Shown: positions 35,746-43,073, counted from the stretch's first letter. The stretch: DNA of 64,000 nucleotides from Caulobacter sp. FWC26 (GCF_002742645.2 NZ_CP033875.1:2148001-2212000), one strand, 5' to 3'. Translations and numbers: made by a program. The notes: generated by a model not told the origin, from the sequence alone.

Positions 35746-37958
35746 CGCTTGCGCTTGGGCCCCACGTGGTCGAAGGCGCGCGGCAGGTCGCGGGCGCCGT
35801 GACCACGTCCCGACAGGCTGGGATTGGTCATGAAGTAGTCGTGCGCCGAGAAGGCGCCCTTGCTGTTCCAGGCCGGATCGCGCGCGTAGTCGCCTTCGCT
35901 GTCCAGCTTCCAGCTCTGGGCCTCGTCATTGAGGTTGGCGACCATGATCTGGTCCAGGACCTGCTGGTGGACCGTCGGGTTCTCGATCGGCACCAGGCTC
36001 TCGACCCGGCGGTCGAGATTGCGCGGCATCCAGTCGGCCGAGCTCATATAGAGCCGCGTCTGGGCGCTGGGCATCGGCGCGCCGTTGGCGAAGGCCACGA
36101 TGCGCGAGTGCTCCAGGAACCGGCCGACGATCGACTTGACCCGGATGTTCTCCGACAGGCCCTTGATGCCCGGACGCAGACAGCAGATGCCGCGCACCAC
36201 GAGGTCGATCTGCACCCCGGCCTGGCTGGCCGCGTAGAGGGCGTCGATGATCTGCGGATCCACGACCGCGTTCATCTTGGCCCAGATCGCCGCCGGACGT
36301 CCGGCGCGGGCGGCTTCGGCCTCCAGCGCGATCATCCGCAGCAGATCCGGCTTCAGCGTCTGGGGCGAGAACGACAGCTTCTCCAGCCGGCCCGGTTGGG
36401 CGTAGCCGGTGATGAAGTTGAACAGCTTGCCGCCGTCGCGTCCCAGGGCGGGGTCGCAGGTGAACAGCGACAGGTCGGTGTAAACCCGGGCCGTCTGCGG
36501 GTGATAGTTGCCGGTGCCGAAGTGGCAGTAGGTGCGTAGGGTCTCGCCCTCGCGGCGCACCACCACCGACAGCTTGGCGTGGGTCTTCCAGTCGACGAAG
36601 CCGAACACCACGTGCACGCCGGCCCGTTCCAGGTCGCGCGCCCACTTGAGGTTATTCTCCTCGTCGAAGCGCGCCTTGATCTCGACCAGCGCCGTGACGT
36701 TCTTGCCGTTGTCGGCCGCCTCGATCAGGGCCGCCACGATCGGGCTGTCCTTGGAGGTGCGGTACAAGGTCTGCTTGATCGCCAGCACGTTGGGATCGCG
36801 CGCGGCCTGGCGCAGGAACTGCACCACCACGTCGAAGCTCTCGAACGGGTGGTGAACGAGAATGTCCTTCTCGCGGATCGCGGCGAAGCAGTCGCCGCCG
36901 TGGTCGCGGATGCGCTCGGGGAAGCGGGCGTTGAAGGGCGGGAATTTCAGGTCCGGACGGTCGGGCGGGATCAGCTCGGACATCTGGGCCAAGCCGAGCT
37001 TGCCGTCGACCAGCACCACGTCTTCGGGCTCGGCGCGCAGGCCCTCGATGATGAACTCGCGCAGGTCGGCCGGCATGGTGGTCTGGATCTTGACCCGCAC
37101 CACCTGGCCCAGGCGACGCTTCTTCAGCCGCGCCTCGAACTCGCGCACCAGGTCTTCGGCCTCTTCCTCGATTTCGAGGTCGCTGTCGCGGATCAGGCGG
37201 AACAGACCCCGGCCCTCGACCTCGTAGCCGGGAAACAGGTGCTCCAAAAACAGGATGATCATGCTCTCCAGGGCGACGATCTTGCGCTGGCGCTTGCGGC
37301 CGCGCGCGACCACCGAGGAGAGCTCCCAGAACCGCCGCACCTGCGAGGGGATCGGCGCCAGGGCGTACAGGTGCTTGTCGTCGGCGATCCGCCGCAGCTT
37401 CAAGGCCAGGCAGAAGCCCAGGTTCGGGATGAACGGGAACGGATGCGCCGGATCGATGGCCAGCGGCGTCATCACCGGGAAGATCTGGTTGAGGAAGATT
37501 TCCTCGGCCCGCTTGCGGTCGTCGCCCTCGATGTCCTTGGCGTCCAGCAGCTTCAGGCCCTCGTCCCACAGCTGGGTGCGGACCTGACGCCAGATCGTCT
37601 GCTGAGCGGCCATCAGCTCGGCGGCCGAGGCGTTGATGCGCGTCAGCTGCTCGCCGGGGGTCAGGCCGTCCTGGCTGACCACCCGCACGCCCTCGCGCAC
37701 CTGACCTTTCAGGCCGGCGACGCGCACCATGTAGAACTCGTCGAGATTGTTGGCGCTGATCGACAGGAACCGCAGCCGCTCCAGCAGCGGGTGGCGCGGA
37801 TTGGAGCTCTCCTCCAGCACCCGCTGGTTGAAGGCCAGCCACGAGAGCTCGCGGTTGAAGAACCGCTCGGGCGAGGCCATCAGCTCGGCGTCGAGCGTCA
37901 GCGCGTCGGCGGTTGCGGCGACAGGAGCGTTGGCGGCGATCGGCAGGGCGTCGGTCAT
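35742..37958 (-). CDS. ppk: Polyphosphate kinase 1
   Basis: A 738-residue enzyme that polymerises the ATP gamma-phosphate into polyphosphate. The N-terminal domain begins [18 protein letters not shown]. The catalytic C1 domain contains [14 protein letters not shown] and the autophosphorylated His479 in [11 protein letters not shown]. The C2 domain has [19 protein letters not shown]. Length is typical. The ATG at 37958 has no Shine-Dalgarno, and a promoter-like -10 sits so close that the mRNA could be leaderless. The next two genes, a lipoprotein and ppx, follow on the same strand. Confidence 0.96.
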   Translation of the reverse strand: MTDALPIAANAPVAATADALTLDAELMASPERFFNRELSWLAFNQRVLEESSNPRHPLLERLRFLSISANNLDEFYMVRVAGLKGQVREGVRVVSQDGLTPGEQLTRINASAAELMAAQQTIWRQVRTQLWDEGLKLLDAKDIEGDDRKRAEEIFLNQIFPVMTPLAIDPAHPFPFIPNLGFCLALKLRRIADDKHLYALAPIPSQVRRFWELSSVVARGRKRQRKIVALESMIILFLEHLFPGYEVEGRGLFRLIRDSDLEIEEEAEDLVREFEARLKKRRLGQVVRVKIQTTMPADLREFIIEGLRAEPEDVVLVDGKLGLAQMSELIPPDRPDLKFPPFNARFPERIRDHGGDCFAAIREKDILVHHPFESFDVVVQFLRQAARDPNVLAIKQTLYRTSKDSPIVAALIEAADNGKNVTALVEIKARFDEENNLKWARDLERAGVHVVFGFVDWKTHAKLSVVVRREGETLRTYCHFGTGNYHPQTARVYTDLSLFTCDPALGRDGGKLFNFITGYAQPGRLEKLSFSPQTLKPDLLRMIALEAEAARAGRPAAIWAKMNAVVDPQIIDALYAASQAGVQIDLVVRGICCLRPGIKGLSENIRVKSIVGRFLEHSRIVAFANGAPMPSAQTRLYMSSADWMPRNLDRRVESLVPIENPTVHQQVLDQIMVANLNDEAQSWKLDSEGDYARDPAWNSKGAFSAHDYFMTNPSLSGRGHGARDLPRAFDHVGPKRKR

Positions 37959-37964
37959 GGACTC

Positions 37965-37990
37965 TATCTAGGCGAACTTTGTTCCGTCAT
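37965..37990 (-). promoter_or_regulatory. Possible promoter for ppk with little or no leader
   Basis: Read on the minus strand, ATGACGG (37990-37984) and CCTAGATA (37972-37965 region) are about 11 bases apart, close to the Caulobacter vegetative consensus. The predicted transcription start falls at or next to the ppk ATG. Confidence 0.4.
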
Positions 37991-38033
37991 GGTGAATGAG
38001 GCAAGTGACGCGGTGACGACAGGGGAAAATGAA

Positions 38034-38215
38034 TCCCTCTCTCTTTGAGAGAGGGAGGGGCCCGCGCCGCAGGCGCGGGAGGGTGAGAGGTTGCAGCCCT
38101 TAAAGCCCTGGCCTGGATCGTCATTCGGCGGCGCGAACGCCGGGAAGGTTTATCCTCTCACCCTCCCACCGCTGCGCGGCGGGCCCCTCCCTCTCTCCAC
38201 GAGAGAGGGATTTTT
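38034..38215. repeat. Palindromic intergenic element, copy 1 (hairpin-capped inverted repeat)
   Basis: Both ends carry a 10-bp hairpin TCCCTCTCTC/GAGAGAGGGA (38034-38056 and 38188-38210), with A/T-rich bases outside. Inside are GC-rich hairpins in opposite orientation (CCCGCGCC with GGCGCGGG at 38061-38079, and its counterpart near 38168-38186). A 48-base stretch (38047-38094) recurs exactly at 41123-41170. It separates the ppk promoter from the hdaA stop, which abuts its right end. No coding capacity is evident. Confidence 0.8.
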
Positions 38216-38912
38216 ACCCCGCCTCATCCTCCCCCTCGAACCCCTCCAGCACCTCCCGCGCCAGGGCCTTGTTCAACTCGCGCCGGCGCGAGGCGGCTTC
38301 CTCGTCCAGCAGGTCGGCGGCGGCGATGGCTTCGGCGGCCGAGCGGGGCAGGCGGGCGACGAGGTAGGGATAGAGGTCGGGCTCGGGCTTCAGGAGCCGC
38401 TGGGCGAAGGCCCGCCGCAGCACCGCCTCCAGCACCCCATCGTCGGGCTCGTCGAGGACCGCCACCGACAGGGCGTTCAGCCGCGAGCGCAGGTCCGGCA
38501 CCGCCGTCTCCCAGGCCAAGGGCGCGACCCGGCCGGTCAGCAGCACGGTCCCGCCGTCCACCCCGGCCATGTTGAGAAGATGAAATAGCGCCTCGTCGCT
38601 CAGCGCGCCGCCCTGCGCGCGGCGTTCGGCGTCCTCGACCAGCACCGGCCGGCCGCGCAGGGGCGCCAGGTCCAGCGGCGCGGCGGCCGGATCGGCCGCG
38701 TCCACCACCACGGCCCCGACCTCATCGGCCCAGGCCCGCGCCAGATGCGTCTTGCCGCTGCCCGCCGGCCCCACCAGGGCCAGCCGCCCCTCCGGCCAGG
38801 CCGGCCACGCATCGACCCGCGCCACCGCCTCGGCGTTGACCGACGAGACGGCGAAGTCCTCCCGGCCATAGCTGGGGGTGAGGGACAGCGGCAGTCGAAA
38901 CTGGGTGGACAA
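38214..38912 (-). CDS. hdaA: DnaA-inactivating regulator HdaA
   Basis: A 232-residue DnaA-like AAA+ protein lacking the DNA-binding domain. In Caulobacter HdaA works with the beta clamp to make DnaA hydrolyse ATP and so prevents over-initiation. The N-terminal TQFRLPLSL is the clamp-binding stretch; Walker A is GPAGSGKTHL, and the Walker B-like strand is RPVLVEDAE. The TTG start at 38912 (LSTQFRLPL) is chosen because the clamp motif should be N-terminal; the frame runs further upstream through Pro/His-rich non-coding sequence. The stop abuts a palindromic element. The gene upstream on this strand is foreign-looking. Confidence 0.88.
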   Translation of the reverse strand: MSTQFRLPLSLTPSYGREDFAVSSVNAEAVARVDAWPAWPEGRLALVGPAGSGKTHLARAWADEVGAVVVDAADPAAAPLDLAPLRGRPVLVEDAERRAQGGALSDEALFHLLNMAGVDGGTVLLTGRVAPLAWETAVPDLRSRLNALSVAVLDEPDDGVLEAVLRRAFAQRLLKPEPDLYPYLVARLPRSAAEAIAAADLLDEEAASRRRELNKALAREVLEGFEGEDEAG

Positions 38913-39048
38913 GCCCTTGGGGTCCGGCGTGGTGAACGTCAGGCCAAGGATATAGGCCGCTTCGGCGGGGCGGGGGAGGTGGCGGAGCTGGGGATGATGG
39001 GGATTAGGCGGTGGGAGGTGTGGATGGAGGAGCGGGCATTCGGCGTCA

Positions 39049-39756
39049 TTAATGGCCTGGGTCAGGTGGACGGGGATCATCCAGCGTTGGTAACTGTCGT
39101 CGCCATTCTTCAATGAGTAAACTTGTCCGATTAATAGCGTGCAGCTGGATACTAATTGATACGACGATCGCATTTGCAGCTATAAGTCCGTGCGAATTTT
39201 CCGGCTGCGGGCCAAACGAAGTTTCAAAATCTTCGTAGTTCGTCTTTGCAAAAAGTCCCAGAGCCCCGCTCCAATTTGGATGCGCGACCTCGCAGAGGCC
39301 GAAATATGTTTTGTCCAGCGCGGGAAACTCTAGCGCCATGCGCGGGATGGTTGTGAGTACGTTTATAGCCTCGACATCGCCAATCGACTTGTCTTTATGT
39401 CCGAGCAACATGCGATCAAGCTTCTCGTGGAAGTGCGCGGCCGGGGTAAGGTGAACGCCTTCCATCGTCCGTTTTAATTCCCAGGAGAGGGCGCTGGTTT
39501 CCATTGCAGCTCGGGCTAAGGTGGCTGCAGAAGCCCACTTCCGTCGCTCGAGCGCTTCTGCCGACATCTCAACGAGATCGAGCATTCTGTGGCCAAGCGA
39601 AGTGCTAATACAGAGTGCCTTGTAGGGCGCTTTTGACCAAACGTTCAGTTCTGAAGCGGATATTATTGAGGGTAATACGCTTGAAAGCTCGCGACAATAA
39701 TTTCTAGCCTCGCTGATTTTGGACGAAATTTCTTTAAAGTATATGGATTGTTCCAC
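39049..39756 (-). CDS. AT-rich hypothetical protein of foreign composition (235 residues)
   Basis: I do not recognise a named family with confidence. The gene is far more AT-rich than everything around it, uses AT-ending codons (ATA, TTA, AAA) freely and starts GTG with a GAGGAAT ribosome site. The product looks soluble and all-helical, with a segment ATLARAAMETSALSWEL after KALCISTSLGHRMLDLVEMS. That Arg...Glu helix resembles proteins in DUF5677-like and HEPN-like groups, but this is a weak impression. The last residues (LPTLDDPRPPDPGH) are GC-rich, as if the ORF reads through its insertion junction into native DNA. Likely horizontally acquired. Confidence 0.75.
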   Translation of the reverse strand: MEQSIYFKEISSKISEARNYCRELSSVLPSIISASELNVWSKAPYKALCISTSLGHRMLDLVEMSAEALERRKWASAATLARAAMETSALSWELKRTMEGVHLTPAAHFHEKLDRMLLGHKDKSIGDVEAINVLTTIPRMALEFPALDKTYFGLCEVAHPNWSGALGLFAKTNYEDFETSFGPQPENSHGLIAANAIVVSISIQLHAINRTSLLIEEWRRQLPTLDDPRPPDPGH

Positions 39757-39861
39757 CTATTCCTCGAAATTATATTTATGATTCCTGTTAATAGACATTT
39801 TGGAGGCGCGCGCACTCCCGTCCTTAAATCTCTTGGAGGCTGTAGCGTGCAGGACTGACCA

Positions 39862-39928
39862 AGTCAGTCAAGGACCGCCCTGCGGGCGGCCGCGCGGCGG
39901 CGACGCGGAGCGTCGTCCTTGAGTGACT
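39862..39928. repeat. Three-armed palindromic element
   Basis: The outer arms 39862-39875 and 39915-39928 form 14 bp with one mismatch. They enclose two perfect hairpins (CCGCCC/GGGCGG at 39875-39889 and CGACGC/GCGTCG at 39901-39915). The result is a cruciform-like unit immediately upstream of the AT-rich ORF. Confidence 0.65.
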
Positions 39929-39969
39929 CGGACAGCCCTGCGATCGTCTCGCCGGGAGATGTAAGGCGG

Positions 39970-39993
39970 GCTCCTTCTCGGGCGAGAAGGAGC
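39970..39993. repeat. Perfect 10-bp hairpin
   Basis: GCTCCTTCTC (39970-39979) pairs with GAGAAGGAGC (39984-39993) around GGGC. It is one member of the palindrome cluster between the AT-rich ORF and the EcsC gene. Confidence 0.6.
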
Positions 39994-39997
39994 GGAA

Positions 39998-40155
39998 CTG
40001 GATCCCACCAAACCCCCGACTTCCCCGGCGAATGCCGGGGCCCAGATTCATCCGGAACGGTTTGGGTGGGCGCGCCCTGCGGCCTTGCGAGCGCTTCGAC
40101 GGCGGCGGGTTCGATCTGGACCCCGGCGTTCGCCGGGGAGGTCGGGTTTGGGGGC
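39998..40155. repeat. Inverted pair of GC-rich dispersed repeats
   Basis: Two diverged copies of the same ~28-base unit face each other: CCCCGGC-GAAT-GCCGGGG near 40022-40040 and CCCCGGCG-TT-CGCCGGGG near 40121-40138, each next to a CCAGAT block. The outer arms (CCAAACCCCCGAC and GTCGGGTTTGG) also pair imperfectly. This resembles dispersed alphaproteobacterial intergenic repeats. There is no credible ORF. Confidence 0.65.
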
Positions 40156-40173
40156 TTCAAGCCCTCCTTATCG

Positions 40174-40293
40174 TGTCATCCCGGAAGCCTCGCAGAGGCT
40201 ATCCGGGACCCAGGGGGTGCTGGAACGCCGCGCGCGCGGCCCCTGGGTCCCGGCTCTCCCCCCGGCTTTCGCCGGGGTCCGGCCGGGATGACA
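40174..40293. repeat. 120-bp multi-hairpin palindromic element
   Basis: An outer 11-bp stem (40174-40184 with 40283-40293) encloses three hairpins: AGCCTC/GAGGCT (40186-40200), a perfect 14-bp stem (40203-40216 with 40240-40253), and CCCCGGC/GCCGGGG (40260-40277). This looks like a REP/MITE-like unit. ORFs crossing it in any frame are structural artefacts. Confidence 0.75.
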
Positions 40294-40382
40294 CATGAAG
40301 GGGGCGAAAACCCTGCTCCCCTTGCGGGAGAAGGAAGACCGCGCGCCTTCACCCGCGCGCGCCAAACCCCTATCTCCACCCC

Positions 40383-41123
40383 ATGACCCTCTCCCCCGAC
40401 CTCCTCGCCTGGCGCGCCGACCTGATCCAGCCGCCGGGGCCGTTGAACGGTCTGGCGCGGGCCGCGCAGCAGCGGATCAACAGGATCATCCCCGAGAAGG
40501 TCCACGCCGCCATCACCACGGCCATCGAGGGCATGACGCGGGCGATGCTGACCGGGGCCGACTTCGCCACGGGCTCGCCGCTCTATAACCTGACGCTGGA
40601 CGAGCGCCGGGCGCGGGCGGCCAAGGCGATCGACGGCTGGAAGAAGACGGCCGCGGTCGAGGGCGGCGTCACCGGGGCCGGGGGCTTCCTGATGGCGGCG
40701 GCCGATTTCCCGCTGCTGATGAGCTTCAAGATCAAGCTGTTGTTCGAGATCGCCGCCATCTTCGGCCATGACGGGACGGCGCTGCCCGAGCGCCTCTTTA
40801 TCCTGCACGTCTTCGAGCTGGCCTTTTCCGACGGCGCGCACCGGGCCGGGGCGCTGGCGGCGCTGGACCACTGGGATTCCAAGCCCCATCCCCAGCACCT
40901 GGACGACTTCGACTGGCGGGCCTTCCAGCAGCAGTACCGCGACCACATCGACCTGGCCAAGCTGGCCCAGTTCCTGCCCGTGGTCGGCGCGCCGCTGGGG
41001 GCCATCGTCAACTGGCGGCTCGTCGAGAAGCTGGGCCACACGGCGGTGATGGCCTATCGGATGCGGGCCGAGCAGGGGGCTTATCCCCAGATTGGAACGG
41101 GCGCCGAAGTCCCTCTCTCCTAG
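40383..41123 (+). CDS. EcsC family protein
   Basis: A 246-residue protein of the EcsC family, named after a gene near the Bacillus EcsAB transporter and lacking a known activity. It has a basic N-terminal helical region and a glycine-rich amphipathic segment (TAAVEGGVTGAGGFLMAAAD), then FPLLMSFKIKLLFEIAAIFG and a C-terminal hydrophobic stretch (LAQFLPVVGAPLGAIVNW). No ribosome site is evident at the ATG. Its last codons and the stop lie inside the left hairpin of a repeat element, so the element has supplied the C-terminus (EVPLS). Confidence 0.8.
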   Translation: MTLSPDLLAWRADLIQPPGPLNGLARAAQQRINRIIPEKVHAAITTAIEGMTRAMLTGADFATGSPLYNLTLDERRARAAKAIDGWKKTAAVEGGVTGAGGFLMAAADFPLLMSFKIKLLFEIAAIFGHDGTALPERLFILHVFELAFSDGAHRAGALAALDHWDSKPHPQHLDDFDWRAFQQQYRDHIDLAKLAQFLPVVGAPLGAIVNWRLVEKLGHTAVMAYRMRAEQGAYPQIGTGAEVPLS

Positions 41124-41293
41124 AGAGAGGGAGGGGCCCGCGCCGCAGGCGCGGGAGGGTGAGAGGTTGCGGCTTTGACCGTGAAAGCCCCGCCCTTTCA
41201 GTTTCTTGTCAGGTCCTGCCTGGTCCGGAAAGGGTGTAACCCCTCCCTCTCCCAAGCTTTGCTTGGGTCCCTCCCTCTCCCTTTGGGAGAGGG
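41110..41293. repeat. Palindromic intergenic element, copy 2
   Basis: The left end is the same 10-bp hairpin as copy 1 (41110-41132), followed by 38 more identical bases to 41170. The right end is CCCTCTCCC/GGGAGAGGG (41273-41293) with CCCAAGC/GCTTGGG (41251-41267) inside. The middle differs from copy 1. The EcsC stop codon lies in the left hairpin loop. Confidence 0.8.
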
Positions 41294-41328
41294 GATTGGG
41301 TGGGCGTTTTCGCCGTTTCATCCCCGGC

Positions 41329-41354
41329 TTGAAAACCTGGCGTAGTCTCTATCC
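41329..41354 (+). promoter_or_regulatory. Possible promoter for the structured RNA candidate
   Basis: TTGAAAA (41329-41335) and TCTATCC (41348-41354) are spaced 12 bases apart, compatible with the Caulobacter vegetative pattern. A start near 41361 would lie just 5' of the first predicted helix. Confidence 0.35.
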
Positions 41355-41360
41355 ACCTCG

Positions 41361-41690
41361 TCGCGAGGAAGGGGCGCATGGCCAGCGACCATTTGCGGCG
41401 GCGGGGGGCGGTCGAGCGGGGACAGGTTCGAGGGGGATACTCGGACGGTCCGGGGATCTGGTTGCTGGCCAGACCCGCCCGCCGTCGGCGTGGTCGAGGG
41501 AAAGGGTTCGTCCCTCTTCGATCGCCGGGCGCTGCCGGAAACGGAAGCGCCCGGGTCCCGGTAAGGCCCGAACAGGGCCACCTTCCCGGGACGCTGGCGG
41601 ATAACGACTGCGCGGAGCGTCGGCTTCGTCGAAACGGTATTTATCAATCAACTCCGGACGGATGTCCGGCGCTCCGCGTCCCTTTCCAGA
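41361..41690 (+). ncRNA. Candidate structured non-coding RNA, unknown class
   Basis: No frame looks coding (Arg/Pro-rich), but the + strand folds on paper into a closed multi-branch RNA. P1 is 41367-41374 with 41680-41687 (8 bp, closing the ends). P2 is 41380-41391 with 41459-41470 (12 bp), with an inner hairpin 41427-41432/41440-41445. P3 is 41492-41501/41511-41523. P4 is 41525-41533/41546-41554 plus CCG/CGG, capped by a GAAA tetraloop. P5 is 41556-41561/41586-41591 with inner GGCCC/GGGCC. P6 is 41611-41619/41670-41678 (9 bp), stacked on 41654-41659/41664-41669. G-U pairs in P1, P2, its inner hairpin and P3 would be A/C mismatches on the other strand, so + is the RNA strand. I see none of the conserved cores of RNase P, tmRNA, SRP or 6S RNA. 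Confidence 0.4.
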
Positions 41691-41714
41691 CCTCCAGCGG
41701 CTAGCCGCGTGAGG
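41691..41714 (+). terminator. Hairpin following the RNA candidate
   Basis: CCTC-CA-GCGG (41691-41700) pairs with CCGC-GT-GAGG (41705-41714) around CTAG. No U-run follows, so termination is uncertain. Confidence 0.3.
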
Positions 41715-41723
41715 ATGATCTCA

Positions 41724-41828
41724 CTTGCCCCCACCTGACCGCTTCGCGGTCGTCCGCCCCCAAAGGGGGCGGAAGGACGCGCGCACCTTCTTCCCCCTGT
41801 GGGGAGGAGCGCGCAGCGCGGAGGGGCG
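41724..41828. repeat. Third palindromic intergenic element
   Basis: Hairpins GACCGC/GCGGTC (41737-41751) and TCCGCCCCC/GGGGGCGGA (41753-41773) are followed by a CCCC-TGTG-type hairpin and a CGCGC/GCGCG palindrome near 41806-41820. It resembles GC-rich dispersed intergenic units; together with copies at 38034 and 41110 it makes 41.1-41.8 kb almost wholly repeat or RNA candidate. Confidence 0.6.
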
Positions 41829-41846
41829 AGGGCCAGCGTGTCTACC

Positions 41847-42362
41847 CTAAAGCCTCAGCCCATAGACCCGCCGGTCGCGGCGTTCGCCGTCGCGGTGCAC
41901 GGCGCCGACGATGTAGCCGTCGGGGCGGAAGCCCAGCTTGGCCAGCAAGCGTTCGGCGGAGGTGTCGCCGACATGGACGCGGGCGGTGACGGTCTTGAGG
42001 TCGTCGGCGGCGATCTGGGCGAGCAGGGCGCTCAGGGCCTCCAGGCCAAGGCCCTGGCCCCAGCCCTCGCGGGCGATGGCGAAGCGGATCTCGGCGCTGT
42101 CGCGGCGGCGGTCGATGTCGAACAGCTCGCAGAAGCCGATGAAGGCGCCGTCGGCCGCGCGGCGGATGGCCCAGTAGGCGGCTTTCCCGCCGGCCATCTC
42201 CTCGACCTGGGCCGTCACGCGGGCGGTGACCTCGTCGGGATCCTCGATCGGCTCCTGGTCGAGGCTGGACATCACCTCGGCGTCGCTGAGGAACGGATAC
42301 AAGAGCGGCGCGTCTTCCACCGTCAGCGGGGCGATGATCAGGCGTTCGGTTTCGAGGATCAT
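41847..42362 (-). CDS. GNAT-family N-acetyltransferase (RimJ/RimL-like)
   Basis: A 171-residue acetyltransferase that uses acetyl-CoA. It starts MILETERLIIAPLTVEDA, and the acetyl-CoA pyrophosphate loop is visible in AREGWGQGLGLEAL (Q/RxxGxG/A-like). The late strand VHVGDTSAERLLAKLGFRPDG is typical of the RimJ/RimL type acting on protein N-termini or small molecules. The substrate is unknown. An AAAGGA site precedes the ATG. It diverges from secG. Confidence 0.88.
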   Translation of the reverse strand: MILETERLIIAPLTVEDAPLLYPFLSDAEVMSSLDQEPIEDPDEVTARVTAQVEEMAGGKAAYWAIRRAADGAFIGFCELFDIDRRRDSAEIRFAIAREGWGQGLGLEALSALLAQIAADDLKTVTARVHVGDTSAERLLAKLGFRPDGYIVGAVHRDGERRDRRVYGLRL

Positions 42363-42429
42363 GCGGTCCTTTGGTGGGGCTTATGGGCTTGCGTTGGCGC
42401 GGACGCTTCCCAGCTATGGCGTGCAGCCG

Positions 42430-42481
42430 CCTCTAGTGGTAGAGGGGCCGCTTCGTTTTTCGCGCGGGGTTTGTCCCGCGC
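42430..42481 (+). promoter_or_regulatory. Two hairpins in the secG leader, the first terminator-like
   Basis: CCTCTA/TAGAGG (42430-42445) is followed by CTTCGTTTTT, like a weak intrinsic terminator. GCGCGGG/CCCGCGC (42462-42481) follows 16 bases later. They lie 23-74 bases upstream of the secG ATG and could form an attenuator-like leader. Confidence 0.4.
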
Positions 42482-42503
42482 CCGGATCGAGAATTCATTC
42501 GTC

Positions 42504-42965
42504 ATGCTCATCGGCGTTCTGCTGGCCATCAACATCGTCGTCTGCCTCGCCCTGATCGGGGTGGTGCTGCTGCAGCGCTCCGAGGGCGGCGCGCTGGGCA
42601 TGGGCGGCAACTCGGGCGGCCTGATGACCGCGCGCGGCGCCGGCGACCTGTTGACCCGCATTACCTGGATCCTGTTCTCGATCTTCCTGATCATCAGCCT
42701 GGCCCTGACCATCCTGACCGGCCGCCTGGACAAGAGCGGCTCGGTCGCCGACCGCATCAAGGGCCTGGACGCCAAGACGCTGCAGACCGTCCCGGCGCCG
42801 GCCCCGGCGCCCGGCTCGCTGAACTCGCTGCCGTCGGCCCCGCAGCCCGGCGGCATCCAGGCGCCGACGCCGCAGATCAACACGCCGGCCCCGGCGGCTC
42901 AGCAGCCGGCGCTCCTGGCCCCCGCAGAGCCGACCCCGGCTCCGGCCAGCCAGCCCAAGCCCTAA
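42504..42965 (+). CDS. secG: Preprotein translocase subunit SecG
   Basis: A 153-residue inner-membrane subunit that assists SecYE/SecA export. Two helices lie at about residues 3-22 and 53-73, with the conserved loop LLQRSEGGALGMGG between them. The C-terminal half is a long Pro/Ala/Gln-rich tail typical of alphaproteobacterial SecG. The start at 42504 gives the standard N-terminus; the frame is open far upstream through non-coding sequence. A strong terminator follows. Confidence 0.95.
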   Translation: MLIGVLLAINIVVCLALIGVVLLQRSEGGALGMGGNSGGLMTARGAGDLLTRITWILFSIFLIISLALTILTGRLDKSGSVADRIKGLDAKTLQTVPAPAPAPGSLNSLPSAPQPGGIQAPTPQINTPAPAAQQPALLAPAEPTPAPASQPKP

Positions 42966-42990
42966 CCGTCCCTGACGGCGCTTTCACCGA

Positions 42991-43023
42991 CCCCCGAGGG
43001 CCACCTCGGGGGTTTAATCTTGT
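42991..43023 (+). terminator. Rho-independent terminator after secG
   Basis: CCCCCGAGG (42991-42999) pairs perfectly with CCTCGGGGG (43004-43012) around GCCA, followed by TTTAATCTT. Confidence 0.88.
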
Positions 43024-43073
43024 TGATGAACGCGGGTCTTTCTCCCCGCGTCCACGAATCACGGGTAATCTGA

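Noticed and set aside
38913..39173. Longer N-terminus for HdaA reaching to 39173
   Set aside because: The extension is Pro/His-rich, overlaps the AT-rich gene and would bury the clamp-binding motif that should be N-terminal.
39864..40386. ORFs through the palindrome cluster upstream of the EcsC gene
   Set aside because: They are by-products of GC-rich hairpins; no frame shows protein-like composition or a start site.
41361..41690. RNase P, tmRNA, SRP, 6S or group I/II intron identity for the structured region
   Set aside because: None of the conserved primary-sequence cores was seen: no GAGGAAAGTCC block, no tag-peptide codons, no SRP GGAA loop context, no long single 6S duplex, no intron domain V or P/Q/R/S motifs.
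41318..41704. Several long ORFs on both strands across the structured region
   Set aside because: They are Arg/Pro/Gly-rich, overlap each other in different frames, lack ribosome sites and follow GC-rich stems rather than codon bias.
41799..42503. Long N-terminal extension of SecG
   Set aside because: The in-frame upstream sequence is antisense to the GNAT gene and unrelated to SecG; the ATG at 42504 gives the standard protein.
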